From Diorhabda sublineata (lineage: Eukaryota > Arthropoda > Insecta > Coleoptera > Chrysomelidae): a stretch of 64,000 nt of DNA. The stretch spans positions 29,961,653 through 30,025,652 of the forward strand of contig NC_079478.1 in NCBI RefSeq assembly GCF_026230105.1, given 5' to 3'. How positions within the stretch are numbered: position 1 is the stretch's first letter; the number at the start of each line of letters is the position of its first letter. Both the position numbers and the translations under genes were made by a program. The notes below the pieces were generated by a model. It saw nothing but the letters and a program-made list of their open reading frames with translations. It ran no database searches and was not told where the DNA came from. Shown one piece after another: positions 1-13,829 of the stretch.

Positions 1-3000
1 TTCCAAGTTATAAGTTTTATGTTGAACTTTTTATTCAAATCCTATCCATGTCTATCCTCAGTAGTAGCGTTACGCCATGGCTATTTCAAATACTTCAAAC
101 CAGGACAACATGAGAACCACGCCGCTCTGTAGAAATTTGTCTCGGTTTCAAAACCTGTATGTAAGACCGTGTTCGATAGTCAATAAATTAAGTTTATTAT
201 GTTGTTTATGTGTTCATAAAATTTGTTGTCACGTTTCGTATTTCTTGACCGTACTCTTTGTAGAACTTTCATTACTTGATTTTGTTATCTGCGTTCTTAA
301 ATATCACTTTTCTTCTTCATCTGACAGTTGAAAAGTTAAGAAGAGAAAATTTCAACTTAGCCCTCTCACAATTTTCTATTTTCATTGTATTATATGCTTT
401 CATCAAGACTAAATTATATAACAAAATCATGTCACCTAATATCGGAATACTATCACACAAACGCATTATTTAGAACCTACAATTGAAACAAAATAACTGG
501 AAACTAACTTTTTTGATAGTTGAATATAAATGTGGAAAATATCTTTGTTCTAAAACAGTTTATATGCGTGATTAAATTGTTTTCGTTCCATACCACCTGC
601 GGTTTTACCTGTTTTATCTTGATAATGAAACCAACGGAAGGGAAAACCCGTTGGTACAAAAAATCGGAACATTCAGTTGCGTTTCCATTGATGAAAAGTT
701 ATGATTAACGCACTGAAACTTTACTTGTCACATCTCTTAACATCGTCACGATATGTATTTATTTAACATGACATCTGTTATATGAAATAAACATATGGTT
801 ACAAACGCTAACGTATAATGGGTGACACGTGATAGAAATTATTCATTTTCATATATTAGAACAACCGTTTCAGTACCTTAAACATTTACTGATATCTTGG
901 AGTTTAACATATTCTAACATAAAAATTTAATTAGTGGACAAGTGGAAAAATTACTATTTTTCATGCAATGAATACTAATAATTTGAGAAAACAATACATA
1001 GGTACAATAGACAAACAGATCATATAACAACACTTGAATAAGTATAAGTTAGGAAAATATAACAAATTAGAGAGAAAGGGAGAGAACAATGCTTTATAGT
1101 CAAAAATTAGTCACAATTCGTGAATAAAGAGTCTGTAAATAACTACAAAATTAACACACAAATAAAATAAAATATAAATATGAAGTATACACGAGAAAAT
1201 AATAAATAACGATATTATGTACGTTTTGAAGTACAATGTAGAAGTCTATGAAACAGATTTTATTCCAATCGGCAAATGATTGTGCACTTTTTCCGTATTG
1301 TATAGTATTGAGTTCAATATGATTAAAATAATTAGGAGATAGAAAACATTGACAAAAGAATGAGAACGTGAACAAGATAGAAGAGTTTAATGAGGATATG
1401 GAAGTATAGTTTGGGTTAGTACGGTCAAACTCGATCTTGATGGGTTCTGATTTACTCAGAGATCTGAGGCATCATTTTTAAGCATTTCCAACCTGGATAA
1501 AAGTTTTTCTGATACTTATTCTACTATTTCTTCCAGGAAATCTATTGTATCGACAGCATTTACTTCTTCTTTTCATTAAGACAGGACACCAATAAAGCCC
1601 CGCTCCATTACAATCTTTACAATAATTGTCTATTGACAGCCTTCAGTTCTGGAATCTTATGCTAACATAAAATCAATTCTGTTTGACCATATATCCTGAT
1701 TTTGGGCTCCAATGGTTGTGACAATAGCAATATCAGCCGAAAGTCGTACTTTTAGCGAAACTATTTTCCTTAAAGTCTCCTTAAACTTAATAGTGTACGA
1801 GGCTAAACATTCTAGCAGTCTCCTCAATTCCGTAGATTGCTGTTTAAAGGATATTATGCCCAGTTTCCAGTCTGTATCACTTTTGGATATTAGTTCCTCT
1901 GAAAACACACTGGTTCTTGATATAATTTTTGTTACCGAGCTCGGTAAATGGTATAAATACCTCTACTCATTTTATAGTTCTATACAGGAATTAAACAGAA
2001 AAATGTGCTATACAAATGAAAAATAACAATATAGAAAGAAAAGAACAAAACGATTAGATGTAGTATTGAGACTGAGAGCCTTATTGAATCAAACCCAAAT
2101 TATCTAAGTTGTTTTCTGTGCAAGAAAAACCAAGCTCCAAATATCTTCGATTACTATTTCGTTTCGAAATATTTTCTGAAAGTATAGATCGAAAAACAAA
2201 GCTGACACATAATGTAGCTCTGACGCACTCTTCTCATGATTGGAACAATCCCATTATTCTTCAATTTATTTAACACTAAACTAGGTCCATTTTCAGTGAA
2301 TAGACAGTTAAATTTTATCCATGATTAATAACACACGCAATTCAACACCTAACCTAATAAGGATGAAATTGGATAACGGGTTATTGATTTATATCGGGCC
2401 ACTACTTGAAAATATAACCATACGATCAGAAAGGCTAATATCTCCGTAAATGGTAAAATTTTGATAGATTACCCTCACATCTAGCGTTGTTTCAGTTGGC
2501 AGTCCTGACATGTATCCAGTTTAATTACCGGTCAGAATATGCGAGATGTTGAGTTAAATACATGTATGGTGCTTTGAGTTGTCGATACATAGTAGAAATC
2601 TGGTTGAAATTGAAATTTTTATGCAAAAAAATTTTATATGAGTCTCGAAATAATTATTTGTTAATTTTTTTCCATAACAAAATGATACACACATTTCTGA
2701 CTTTATACCAGATGACCAAATTATTAGGGACTCATATTTTTATATTTGAAGTTCAGCTTGAAAAGTAATTGGTTATACACCTTGAATTATAATAATTCAT
2801 GAAAATTTTGAGGTTGATTTTCGTAAAAAGTAATATATAGATCAACACAAATTTAACCACATTATTGTAAATATCTGGTGATGCCTCGGCATGCTCTCTA
2901 TGTAGACTCTAGCATGTTGTTGAAATTTCATGTTATGATGCATTCTCTGATGAAACTCAATTATCTAACGCTTGATAATAATCAATTTATTAGCGATAGT

Positions 3001-6000
3001 AATCTTCCACAGGTTTACAATGGGAATATTATTAGGAGAGTTCCACGGACAGGGTCCTACAGTAATGTTTCAGTCAGTCAGGGAAGAAGTGGTGCTTTGC
3101 TCCACATCATCAGGGAATCATAGTTCAAGTTGTGGCAGTAACAGAGTTTCTGGTGCTCGTTTGTACTGTTCCTGCCTCATGGTCCTTTCTCCATGATTTC
3201 AGTTAGGATGGCAAACTACACCATCACACTAACAGGATATTTAAATCTCTCTACAAGACAATCTAGATGGAGCTGCATACCAGCTACAAATTCAAACGGG
3301 CTACGTACACTTTTTTAACTATTTGCCAGGCAAATGTTTCCATTATCCTATCTGTACGAGGAGAAGTGATCCGTTTTCTGTCATATTCCCATATTGGGTC
3401 TGCTTTCAAAGGTTTATTTTTCTGATAGACGCTAGATGAAACAGTTGTAATATTTGATTTTTTGGCAATGTGGAAAATGATGTAGCTACCTTTGTATTTC
3501 TCCAAATTCTGATATACTGATAACGCTACTTTTAAATCTAGTCTGAATTTTGTGGCTGAAGTCTTTTCCATTCTGAGAAACAATGCTGAAAGAAATTGCA
3601 ATTCACCTTCAAAAGATAATATATTTAAAAGCTGAATAATCCATCCATCGAATTTCAAAATAATTCAGTTTATTTATCTCACATATTGTCAAACGGAGGT
3701 CGAAGCAGTATTTTACAAACCAAAAATTATTTGTTCACTTTATACGAGCGCATGTTTAAATTTTTCTTTAGCTGTGAATTATTTCGTCGGTGTTAATGAT
3801 TATAGTTTAGTTCCCGTTGGACACCTTCACATTTTTGGAATATCCTGAAAAACGGATGGAACCAAATAGACGACTATTATTTGTCAAAATTGTTACAGAG
3901 AATGCCACAATTATGCACTAAAATAGGGGTTGCATTGATTAATCAAACATATAACAATTACAGGCTGTAATTCCATTATAACTAAGTTGTTTTTTATAAA
4001 TGTTCTTTGAAATATGAATATCAAAATCGATCATATTGTTTTTATCTGATATGTATTACGCAAACTATATGGTAAGCAAAACTTTTGACCGGTAGTGTAT
4101 ATTATTTGATTATTTCAACAGCGTTACGCTGTGTTATTAACATTAGAAGCCATTAAATTTAATAGATTCCTAAGCTCTAGATAGTCTGTCTGTATTTTTA
4201 AGATAAATAAAAGCAGTAAATTTACCTCGTATTTCAATAATGTTCGAAATAAACTTAAAAGACACAATACAACTAATTTACACACGCTGTCTGTCTAAAC
4301 AAGATGATTGTAAAGATAAGTGAACCACCTACCTGTCGCTTAAATTCTCTGTCCCCCATTAAAATGATAAATGCATTATCTTATATGACTATGATTTTTT
4401 TCTGACATACGGAACATAATAAATTTTAACAGTAGTCGATGTACAGGAGAGAAAACAAAGGAAAGATAAGATCTTTGAGTATTAAGGGTTGGAAAAGTAG
4501 GTTAGTATCAGTATATCACAACAGGAACGAACAAATCCAAGAAATGATTTACATGAATACATATAGAACTGGAATGTAATCGGTTTAGGTATTTAGACGC
4601 ACGTGAAATCTGAAGTCGAAAATAGGGAGATTTTATTAACGTTTTTTGAATAAAAAATATTTACTCCACTCGTTCGGATTGCTTCCAGGCAGATGTCATA
4701 AGAATTTTGAAAAAAATCAACAGCAAAGTTACGACGAAGCAAATTTTCAAACTAGTTACAGTGGAGTGAAAATTTTTGATGTAACATCATTATTCTTTAA
4801 AAGAAGCGAATTATATTTAACTTTAAACAGACGTTTATTAATGTTAAAATTAAACGGCAATTTTATGATAATACTAAATGTGTCACTATATTTCAATCCT
4901 TTTGTTTCGCCGTCTGTTTGCAATGAATTAATTTCAGTTTCAGACGTTTAGTGTTTTATTTCTCGACCGGTTATGACACTATTTTTCAAATAATTTGAGA
5001 CAGATTTTTCATATCAGACTGTTCTTTGCGAAGGCTATCAATCTGTAGCTCGCTTCCTCAATAATTCAAGAGTCTATAGAGATAGTAAGAGTTACAGATT
5101 GTTATAATCCAAAAATGACATTCAGAGATTACCATCAATTTGTAAACAACTTTTCAAAGGCACACATTTCCCACACGCACCAGAAAAACAAATATCTTTT
5201 ATCAAAGAGGTGTGGTGGTGAAACTTCCAACGTGGCGTTCGATGTGGCAACAACTAAAACAGGCGACTTGTGAGGCGACATGCGTTTGATCAAGTGGTTG
5301 TGCGTAGTCAAAATAGTATTTGCGATTTGATGTTAGTAACATTTTCGAGTAACCATGTGGTGTCGGATTTTGCTGCAGAATTGTGCAAGGTGCAAAATGA
5401 GTTTTTGAAAAATTTTGCAGATCTAAGAAGAGAGTAATTTCTCAAGATACGTGTAGCTGAGGCCATAAACTGCAAGAAATTATGGAAATGTCCCATCACA
5501 TCATAGGAGGACGATCAGAATGATCAAAGAAGATATAAATTCAAATTTATATGATCTGTGTGGAAATTATTCCAAAAAAATCGCAAATACGATAGGATAT
5601 CAGTAAAAAAAGTATATGTATATTGGAATTTTGGATACAACCTAAAATATTAGAGCATGAAACGATCTATGCGAGACTCCCCAGCACTGCTAAAAAAATT
5701 GAAAATACTGACTCCAACGGCTAGTGACTTTTCAAGAGGCAAAATTTAAGTGTGAGACTATTTGAATAAAATTAATTAGAAAAATTATTTTGATTACTAA
5801 ATTTCCCCACACTGTACAAAGTTCCGGTAGCTGGTTCGTTAGTTGGTTCAAAGCCAGTAGTGAGAGTGTTAGTGTTTTGTTATAGAAAGCACAATCTATT
5901 TTATTATCATTTCAGATTTACTCTTTGGAATTCGCTGATTTGTTGCGTGGATTCGGAATCGGATCATTAAGATTAATAAACGAATTTTTAGCGTCCCTAC

Positions 6001-8484
6001 CGTTTAGAAACTACAATTTTCAACGTGGTTCAAACCATGACCCAGATCATTTCTTCATATACTTGTAAATATACTAAGTATTACAATGAAAACGATTTAT
6101 TCCATACCACTCTAGAGGCGTCACATTAATAAGAAATAATGAATTAAGTGAAACTAAAATGAATGGAGACGAACTTTTCCTCATATATAATAATTATAAC
6201 TTCTTCCTCTCTTTTTGTATTCTGCTAAAAAATAGATTTGAGAAATATTTGATATCTCAAAGGAGAAGAAGTTATTTCTGAGTAATCTGTTATTTCTCAA
6301 GTAATATTCCTATTCAACTAATCAAACAATGCTCTGATTGAAAAAGTATATTGATCGTAACACTTTTAATTATACTTTTCCGAGTGAAATAGATGGCTTT
6401 CATATCTTAGTGTAATGTGTGGAGCTTAATTCTTTCAGAAGACTACCAGAAATCATACGAACCAAGATATTCTCTTGATTCAATTGGTACCAGATTGTTC
6501 AGATAGCAGAATTTGGTAAGAAATAAGAGAGGCATATGTCCAATATAGCGGACCCTTCAGTCTGTTTTTTCCGAATTCCAAATATTCTAAAACATAAAAT
6601 AGTTAGCTTCTAGTTAATTCACTGTCACCAATCAATTTATTCGTTTCGTGCAATCTGTTACAAGTTAATCTCAGTATACGGCTCACAGTAAAACTTCTAC
6701 TGATTTCTATAAAAGGTCCTTTTCTGCACCACCTACCCTTGTTTTACGTGGTATTAAACCAAAATTATAGCCTCCGCTTTTATTAAAACTCATATTTTAC
6801 ATTTCTCTTTATACTTTCTTACCGGAATGTGGAACATATGCACTGTTATGTCAAACAAGGGAATGACATGCCACAGATGTTAAATTCTCCCATAGTTTTA
6901 TATTCTAGATTTGAATTAGTCTTTCATTTTTGTACGAACTAAGATTCAAAATGATCGTCAAATTTAATATAAATTCCAAGAGAAACACTCGTATTTTAAA
7001 TTTATGTGTTGGCTGTCGGTGATAGCACAGTTCTTAGAAAAACTGGGTCGTAGTAGTTCTGGAAAAGTGGCTCTTGATGCGTAACGCAAAGAGAAGAAAC
7101 AGAAACTGTTAAGATATGAAATATAAGCAATAGGATATATTCAAAGAAGTCAATAACGTAGGTGAATGCTTGAAAATGTAGATGTTAATACAACAATCAC
7201 AAATATTTAACAAGCTGTTCTTGAACGTTTCTGGAGTGGTAAAGTACAACGACTGGACCAAATAGAAAGCAGCATATTTCTAAACAAACGATTATTATAA
7301 GGGCAAATCGCTTCGAACTATTTGAGTCATGAACATGTCGAAGATCAGTCCAAAAGCTGGAATGCAATATTGGCTACGTGAGAATAAAATTGGATATAAT
7401 AATGATACAACAATTAACGTAGCTATTCAAGTGAGAAACAATTACATTCAAGAGAATTGGGAGCCCAACGCTATAGAACTTATTTGAGTAAAGACGAAGA
7501 GTCGCTTATTCAACAATAGAGTTGTGGAGCGTTTAATACGCACTGCAATAGATAAAATGACCCTATTAGCAAGAAAATATGCTATAAAGTTTAGAAAAGG
7601 ATAGACGCATATCGTATTGTCCATTACGATTAATTAGCGAATTGTTATTAATGTTGGGAGCACAAATAGGAAATATAGTGACAATTTCACAGTAACACAA
7701 ACGACCTAAATCGTTTAAATGAGATAATTTTATTCATTAGCCTTGATTCGCCAGTGACATTCTTGAGGTAACGGATCAATAAAAGCTATCCGAAAAATAA
7801 AGACCATGGATGCGGTAAGTTAATTTCTTACTTAAATATAATTAAAATAATTAATATTTCACTTTAGATTTCACTTTTATACCGCTCAGATTGTTTATAT
7901 GGTGGTATACGTATCTTCAACATTAAACTAATTGCTTTATTGTGATATCCTAACGTATATGTACTCTTGCAAAAACTCTAGAGCATTCTAAAAACTTTCT
8001 ACAGTGTCTAGTAATAGATAACTTCTTTTAAAGAAATATCTGGAACATAGTTCATACTCATAGCTATCCATTAATAGATGGAGCCACGGCTATCTTTGAC
8101 ATTTTTCAATACACTAAATTACAATAAGCACCATTAGACGACATGCGGATGTGTATTCGTTAAACTATAACTCTCATTTCTTAAAGTTAAGCACTTAAGT
8201 CCGTTAGATACGGCTGTATATCCGTTAAAATGAAATAAACAAAATAATAGTATCAAAAGCCGGAATACGGTAAAGGAATAAGACAGGTGCACTAAGAAAG
8301 AAATGGGATCAAGTGAATGGGAAAAGATCGAGTTCAAGAATACATAGAAAAAACGGAAACTTCAGTGGAGACAGTTGGATAATTAGTACAAAATATAAGT
8401 GTTTGGAAGAGAAACATAATAAAAAGCAATTATATAATGGGATGTATTTTATTTTTACTCCTCTTATACAGGAATTAAATAAAC
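1..8484. other. No recognised gene
   Basis: This stretch is AT-rich and full of stops in all frames. The longest open frame is 124 codons on the minus strand (3284-3658) and resembles no family I know. A short plus frame at about 5277-5438 (ending in LRRE and a stop) has coding-like composition but is also unidentified. I see no tRNA, no transposon ends and no strong tandem repeat. Confidence 0.5.
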
Positions 8485-8486
8485 TA

Positions 8487-9480
8487 CAGGGTGACTCAAT
8501 AGCACATGTATACAGCATCATCTTTTTCGCGAGGTAAACGGTGCGTGGACAGGGGAAGCCTAGCGTCATTGTATAGATGCACTTATGGAGTTTCAGTAAC
8601 CATGAGTCACTTCGACGGAAAGCGTCGCGCTTTTTGTACTCGCACATTTTATGAGAACGGTCGTTCATACGTCTTGACAAGGTGGTTCAAGAACGTTTAG
8701 GACCACAGACAATATTGATAGGGTGAAGGAATCAGCACGAGAAAATCCGCATGTGTCTACCCGGTAGCGATCGGCGGCTTTAAACGACGAAGTATACACA
8801 GCGAATTTTGAAGATGGATCTTAAGCTGCATCCTTATAAATTCCAGTTAACATAGGAACTAGAAGATACCAGCTTTTCATTTAAATGGATTTGTAAACCG
8901 ACAAAATTGTCGTTATTAGTCCAAAAAAAATCCAAAAATTAAACATCAAAACCACTGCATAGTCCGAAAGTAGCGGTATGGGTAGCAATATCAAGCAAAG
9001 GAATTATTACCTTTGAAAATTCACGAGGACGAAACAACACCGTTAACACCGACCGCTATGTTGCGATGTTAGAGGGATATTTGACTCCAGAACTTGCGAG
9101 ATCAAGAATAGCGAATTCGAGAAATTGGTTCCAATAAGACGGAGCGACCTGTCACACATCAAATGACTCTAAGGCGGCTGTGAGACAGATGTTTCCTGCA
9201 AGACTAATTTCCAAGAGAGGTGATATCCCTTGACCCCCACGTATCCCTGACTTAACGCCTCTTGATTTTTTTGTGGGGACACCTCAAGCATAAAGTCTAG
9301 ATGAAAAATTCGAGGGACATCAGTCAGCTAAAGGAAAATATCCGCTAGGAAATGGCAGCAATCAACCCAGATTTATTGACAAGAGTTTTCAAAAATCTTG
9401 GTTCGCGTTTATAAAAGTGCCGTCTTAGAGAGGGCCGTCATTTAGATTGTCTTATTTTTAAAAAATAAACTGTCATCCTG
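8487..9480 (+). mobile_element. Rosa-like DD41D IS630-Tc1-mariner transposon, bounded, dead
   Basis: This is a complete-looking 994-bp DNA transposon. It is flanked by TA dinucleotides at 8485-8486 and 9481-9482, the target duplication usual for this superfamily. The ends are short inverted repeats: CAGGGTGAC on the left and CAGGATGAC read inward from the right. Inside is one degenerate transposase reading left to right. Family knowledge: rosa-like (DD41D) elements are widespread in arthropods. The ends and the TA sites are directly visible. The family label follows from the catalytic spacing and from conserved phrases in the transposase. Confidence 0.75.
8602..9467 (+). pseudogene. DD41D transposase pseudogene
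   Basis: This is the transposase that would cut and paste the surrounding element through a D,D,D catalytic triad. An N-terminal helix-turn-helix start (MSHFDGKRRAFC) begins at 8602. Next come fragments RVKESARENPHVSTR, LKLHPYKFQLT, KPLHSPKVAVWVAIS and VNTDRYVAMLEGYLTPEL. The catalytic block DGATCHTSNDS has its Asp at 9138-9140, and the final Asp of DLTPLDFF lies at 9264-9266. These are in the same frame with exactly 41 residues between them. The tail (INPDLL-like, then FQKSW) runs to the right end. Several frameshifts and stops (for example TAA just before the catalytic DGATCH and TGA within the PWPP block) make it non-functional. It is close to full length for the family. Confidence 0.75.
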
Positions 9481-9482
9481 TA

Positions 9483-10137
9483 TCTTTTTTCAACTAATCA
9501 AAATTTTATCCATTGATAAACTCTGAAATTAAATATTAATTGCAACCGATAACCATCATACGCTTCTCAAGTTGGAAGGAAATCCACCTGACTGTATCAA
9601 TTAATCTTAATATGGGTAACATCGGCTTGTTATAAATTAAAAATATAACTACTAACCATACGAATTAATTTTGCACACTGTGCGTGAGAGATATCAACAG
9701 AGGTATCTTTAGCCGCCCTGAAGTGGTTTGACGACGAAACCGGTTCATATCTTCGAACACATTAATTCTTCGTTTCATACGTATAATTAGGACGTACAAA
9801 TCTTTGCTTGTTGTAGCCTTACCATGTCATTTTTATTTATACAGAGTAGCCACAAAAAATCCCTTCCGATATTTGGCAGTATTTAAATTTAAGAGGAAAA
9901 CTTTTTTACAATATATACAAATGTTTTTGTTTAGTAGCCTTCCTGTCAGTTTCACAACCCCGACGAGGTCTGGCTATTAAATAACGGAAAAGGGCTTTAT
10001 TATAAAAATTATTCTGCATTCGAATGCTCCCATTCAATATTCTCCCCTCCCCTCGCCACATACCTCTCCGTCGTTTTTTCCATTTGGAGAGGGCCTTTAC
10101 AAATTCTGCTGTTTACTGCTTTATCACTTTCTTTGAC
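9483..10137. other. No recognised gene
   Basis: This stretch is unannotated AT-rich sequence. A motif near 9713-9745 (CTGAAG, then CGAAAC about 15 bases later) is reminiscent of dispersed insect repeats, but I cannot assign it. Confidence 0.4.
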
Positions 10138-10560
10138 TCAAATGAGGTCCCTTTCAAAGCAGATTTTATCTTCGGAAACAAAAAAAGTCGCACGGTACCA
10201 AATTTGGTGAGTACGTATTCGAGCCCTGACCAAATACTGCTTCACAGATAGCGCGTTATAGGCAGGTGCGTTGTTCTTCTTGTCGGAAAAAAGACTACCT
10301 AGTCTGAACATATTGATATAAGTAGATTTGGAGTAATTCTTTAGCCATCCATTACTGATATGACATTTCATTAGGACACAGTGGAGATGTGCTCCCTTTT
10401 TCACCAGGTTGTCTGCTTTCTCATTTTTCGATATACCCTGGTGGTTTGGTAGCTATATTAGGGTTACTTGGTTTATGTTAGATAGTTCTTTCATGTGCTG
10501 TCTAGAGAGGTTCCTATACAAACATTTCTGAGCACATATGTTTATTGCTAACAACTCTAT
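10138..10560 (-). pseudogene. LINE RNase H domain remnant
   Basis: Read on the minus strand, this contains the end of an RNase H domain of the kind carried at the C-terminus of jockey- and R1-like non-LTR retrotransposons. The recognisable phrase is LPNHQGISKNEKADNLVKKG. It matches the family pattern W-V-P-G/S-H-x-G-I-x-G-N-E-x-A-D-x-L-A-K-x-G-A, with the active-site His and Asp region preserved. The 88-codon open frame 10138-10404 is the downstream part of this remnant. Upstream traces (INICAQKCLYRNLSRQ) continue to about 10560 with a stop. No reverse transcriptase is visible nearby, so this is an isolated fragment. Confidence 0.6.
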
Positions 10561-12130
10561 CTAGAAAATCTTGATTGATTGATGAATTGGCGCTAATTGA
10601 TTACTACTTCGATGGAACGTCTATATCGATTATGTTATGCATTTGATCCATTGAATTGTCACTGCTTGTTATCGTTATAAATTGTGAAGTTTTTAGGTGA
10701 ACTGTTAGGTTTTTCGGCTTTCTGGTTTTATTTTTCTATCTGGATTAGCTTAAGGTGCCGCTAAATACCTGTTTTGTTATTATAAGATGAGGTGGAGGTA
10801 GGCTTAGCAGCGCAACTAAAGTTGTGGTAAGGTAAGGTGACACTGCCTTCATTGGATAAGGAACAGGAATTATATATTTTGAAAGAGTGTACAAAGATAT
10901 CAACTAACTAATTTTATCAGTTTTATGAGGAAAGCAGTTTCATCACTCTTATCAAAGTTTTAAAGCTTGTGAGAAATTTGTCTAATAGTATTTAATTTGA
11001 AGAAAAACTAGGAAAATAGATTGGAGCGACATGGGAAGCAGTTATTGGTCATATTACTTTGGATCCTAAAACTAGTGGGCGACGTAAAAACGTAAAATAT
11101 AATAGTCACCTGCTTTCTGTTGTTCACTCTATATATAACACATACATTGGTAATAACCAGTTTAGAGGACATATTGTAGACGGAATCAACTCATAATTGT
11201 AACTGATATTTCTGGAAAATCACCTACTTGTTAAAGCAAAGAGATTTTCGTTTTATTATTTTTTTCTTTCAAAAATATTGTTAATATAATGATTATTACT
11301 CAATGAGTAACAAGTGAAAATATGGTTCCACATAAAATTCCAATATCATTAGTCAAAATAATAGTCAGAAGTGATATATCTTTCAGAGTATACCTGCACA
11401 TAGACAATTACTTTTGTAGGATAACGTCTTATATTGGAGAACAGTGAATTTTTTTTTCTTTATTTCTGTACTCAGTAGTGTTTGAAAATAAGCATGTTCT
11501 AAAATAGGTATTGTTTGGTTATTCTGAAATTTGATACTGACAAATGGTTTTAAAAGTTACTTATTTCATATTTATGCGGCGAAATTGAAACATCAGTATA
11601 ATTAAAATGGGTTGTGATAGCCTGAAGCATTCAGTACAACTTTTAAATTGTCATAGACACCAAAAAAAAAATTATATCAACAATCTTAGGAATTCTTTCG
11701 AATATTTGAAATTTCTCAAACGGCAGACGGATGGAACAGACCGAAAAAATCTGAATAACAGAAATAATTGTAAAAGACGCTCCTGATGAGCGAGATTAAA
11801 AAAAGGGTAAGTTATTTATATTTAAGTCACAAGTTTTTTTGTGCTTGTTGATCTGTTAAAAAAATAATGATTGTAAATTTGTTTCCCATTATTAACATTC
11901 ATATTAATTTTATATTCACGCAGCTCTCAGAAGGGGAATGAGAAAAGTCGTTTCTTATATATATCTTAAGAATATTGGTGCCACAAATGTTTCATTATAC
12001 AAAACCTGAAAACCTGATTCTAAAATCCGAAGAAACGTAATTGCTGTGATTTCAAATTGTATCATTACTTTTCTCAATTTCAAACTCTGCATTGTAGATA
12101 ACAATGAATTAGTGGATTTATACAATGTAG
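10561..12130. other. No recognised gene
   Basis: This is AT-rich intergenic or intronic sequence with homopolymer runs, for example T9 near 11450 and A9 near 11661. I recognise no coding similarity and no element ends. Confidence 0.45.
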
Positions 12131-12139
12131 TATGGTAAT

Positions 12140-12440
12140 TTTTCCAAAACGCCGCGCCACGCCACGCCGAATATAAAGACGTGGATCTGTACGGTCACCT
12201 GATCTCAAGACATTAGATTTATTTTTATGGGTATATGTAGAACGTATCTGACGTTGTAACTGATTTAAGAAGAATAATGACTAATTTTAATTTGGTGACG
12301 TACTAAAGGACGTTAAATGGAGAGATAACATTTTTACGTCACGCCGCAAAAGTTACAAAAGTTACGAGGATTATATCGTTAGCTTTCTCAATGTTTCTGA
12401 TCAAATGTCAAAATACTAAATATATTTGGTAAGCGGTCGT
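12140..12440 (+). pseudogene. Tc1/mariner-type transposase C-terminal scrap
   Basis: The plus strand at about 12185-12270 carries a degenerate version of the last catalytic block of an IS630-Tc1-mariner transposase. The phrase SPDLKTLDLFLWVYVERI fits the pattern R-S-P-D-L-x-P-L-D-F-F-L-W-G-Y-x-K. It is preceded by a GC-rich stretch (12150-12170) that may be the R-R-G-P block. Nothing before or after is in frame for more than a few codons, and I cannot define ends. It is a short fossil with a strong but short match. Confidence 0.4.
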
Positions 12441-12599
12441 TCAATGCTGATCAAAATTTCGCTCGCATCTCAATATAAAAATGAAACTTGTATACAACAT
12501 TAAAATGCAAAAAAAAAACCTAATGGAACAACATTATCCTATTTGAAGAACTTTCCACCAAGAAAGCAAAAAATAATTGTTTTGACAGTTTTCTGAGAT

Positions 12600-12910
12600 T
12601 CTAAAAGTACTGTATGAATTTATTATTACGAAAATGGGAAATACTGAAGGCGAACTTGAGAAAAAAACGATTGCATTCAATGAAGAGAAGAAAACAATAT
12701 TTCTTTATTAATTCTTTCGAAAATAATGCAGAAAAAATAGTCAAACAAAGAAAAGATTTAGGTATTGCCTAATCCTCCATGTTCACCTGATCTGGACCGA
12801 ATTCGAGCAACTGTCATGATAAAGACCAATTTCAGACTACTGAAGAGGTGATGGTAGAGACAAGAATATTTTTTAAAGATTTTAAAGATCTGTAGAGTTA
12901 AAAGTGGATT
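12600..12910 (+). pseudogene. Mariner transposase C-terminal scrap
   Basis: On the plus strand near 12756-12900 the phrases LPNPPCSPDL and, one frame over, TEEVMVETRIFFKDFKDL fit the mariner order H-P-P-Y-S-P-D-L followed by the T-x-E-E-V-x-x-x-V tail. The third catalytic region is corrupted. The minus-strand 93-codon frame over the same interval is taken to be incidental. The assignment rests on two short motifs in the right order and spacing. Confidence 0.35.
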
Positions 12911-13039
12911 ATATCTAATAATTAACATAAAATAAACATACTTAATAAGCAAAGTAGATGTTTCATTGAAACATCTCTCTTCCGTTAATCCTTCGTATTG
13001 TCTACATAGAAATTGATGTATCCCGTAAAATTCTACCAC

Positions 13040-13820
13040 TGTTACCTACCATTTTTCAATATAACTTTAGAAAAATATAACAAACGAAAACAAAAAACTG
13101 AATTTGAAATTCCGTAGCAGATTTTCTGATCAACTTTTCACTTATAGATTTTCATCTACGTTACATTTCGATGACCCTAAATTTTTATTGTCCGGTACAT
13201 GAATAAAGTATTCAACCTGGCATTTGTTAATAGCCCTTATATTCAACCTTCACAATACATATTCGTATTAACCTTACCAATTCCTCGCAATTGTTAAAGG
13301 AGACATAAATCCGGCGTTCTTTTGTTTTCGACTGAAATCTCGTGACTTATTGCCCTTTCTGCCCCGACGGACCTTGCGAAATAAATAAAAATGCAGACTT
13401 GCCCTTATTTCGGGTCTCTCCGTGCCTGGGTAAGTGGAAGTCATTCATAGCGCACTAGATTCAGGGATTATATCGCTCCGAACATGCGAGAACTCGTTCA
13501 GAGATTAGTTGAGGCCGTAGAGGTGTCAATAGGCGGCATATGTTTTCAATGTTCCATACCGTTCTGCTTCGGTATTTTTTTCGATTGAAATAAATTAAGA
13601 GTGAATTGCCTGAAGCTATTACCTGTGAGAATTTATTTCTTAACTCTAGACATATAAGTTTTTAGAAGGGCTTTGTATAATAAAAGTCTGCCTTCGAATC
13701 TAATTGAGATATTTATTAGTTCATACCTACAAATATCTAAGATTCTCCAAGTTAATCTCAAATTTCTAAATAACTTCATAGAAATTTGGATTCAATCGAT
13801 TTTATTAGGTTAAAAAAATA
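13040..13820. other. No recognised gene; GC-richer patch
   Basis: No coding similarity is seen. A stretch at about 13290-13570 is clearly less AT-rich than its surroundings and free of low-complexity sequence. That is the texture expected of conserved non-coding DNA or an untranslated exon, but the sequence alone does not show which. Confidence 0.4.
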
Positions 13821-13829
13821 CTTAGCGAG

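Noticed and set aside
3284..3658. 124-codon minus frame as a gene
   Set aside because: Not similar to any family I know and no supporting context. Left in the gene-free interval.
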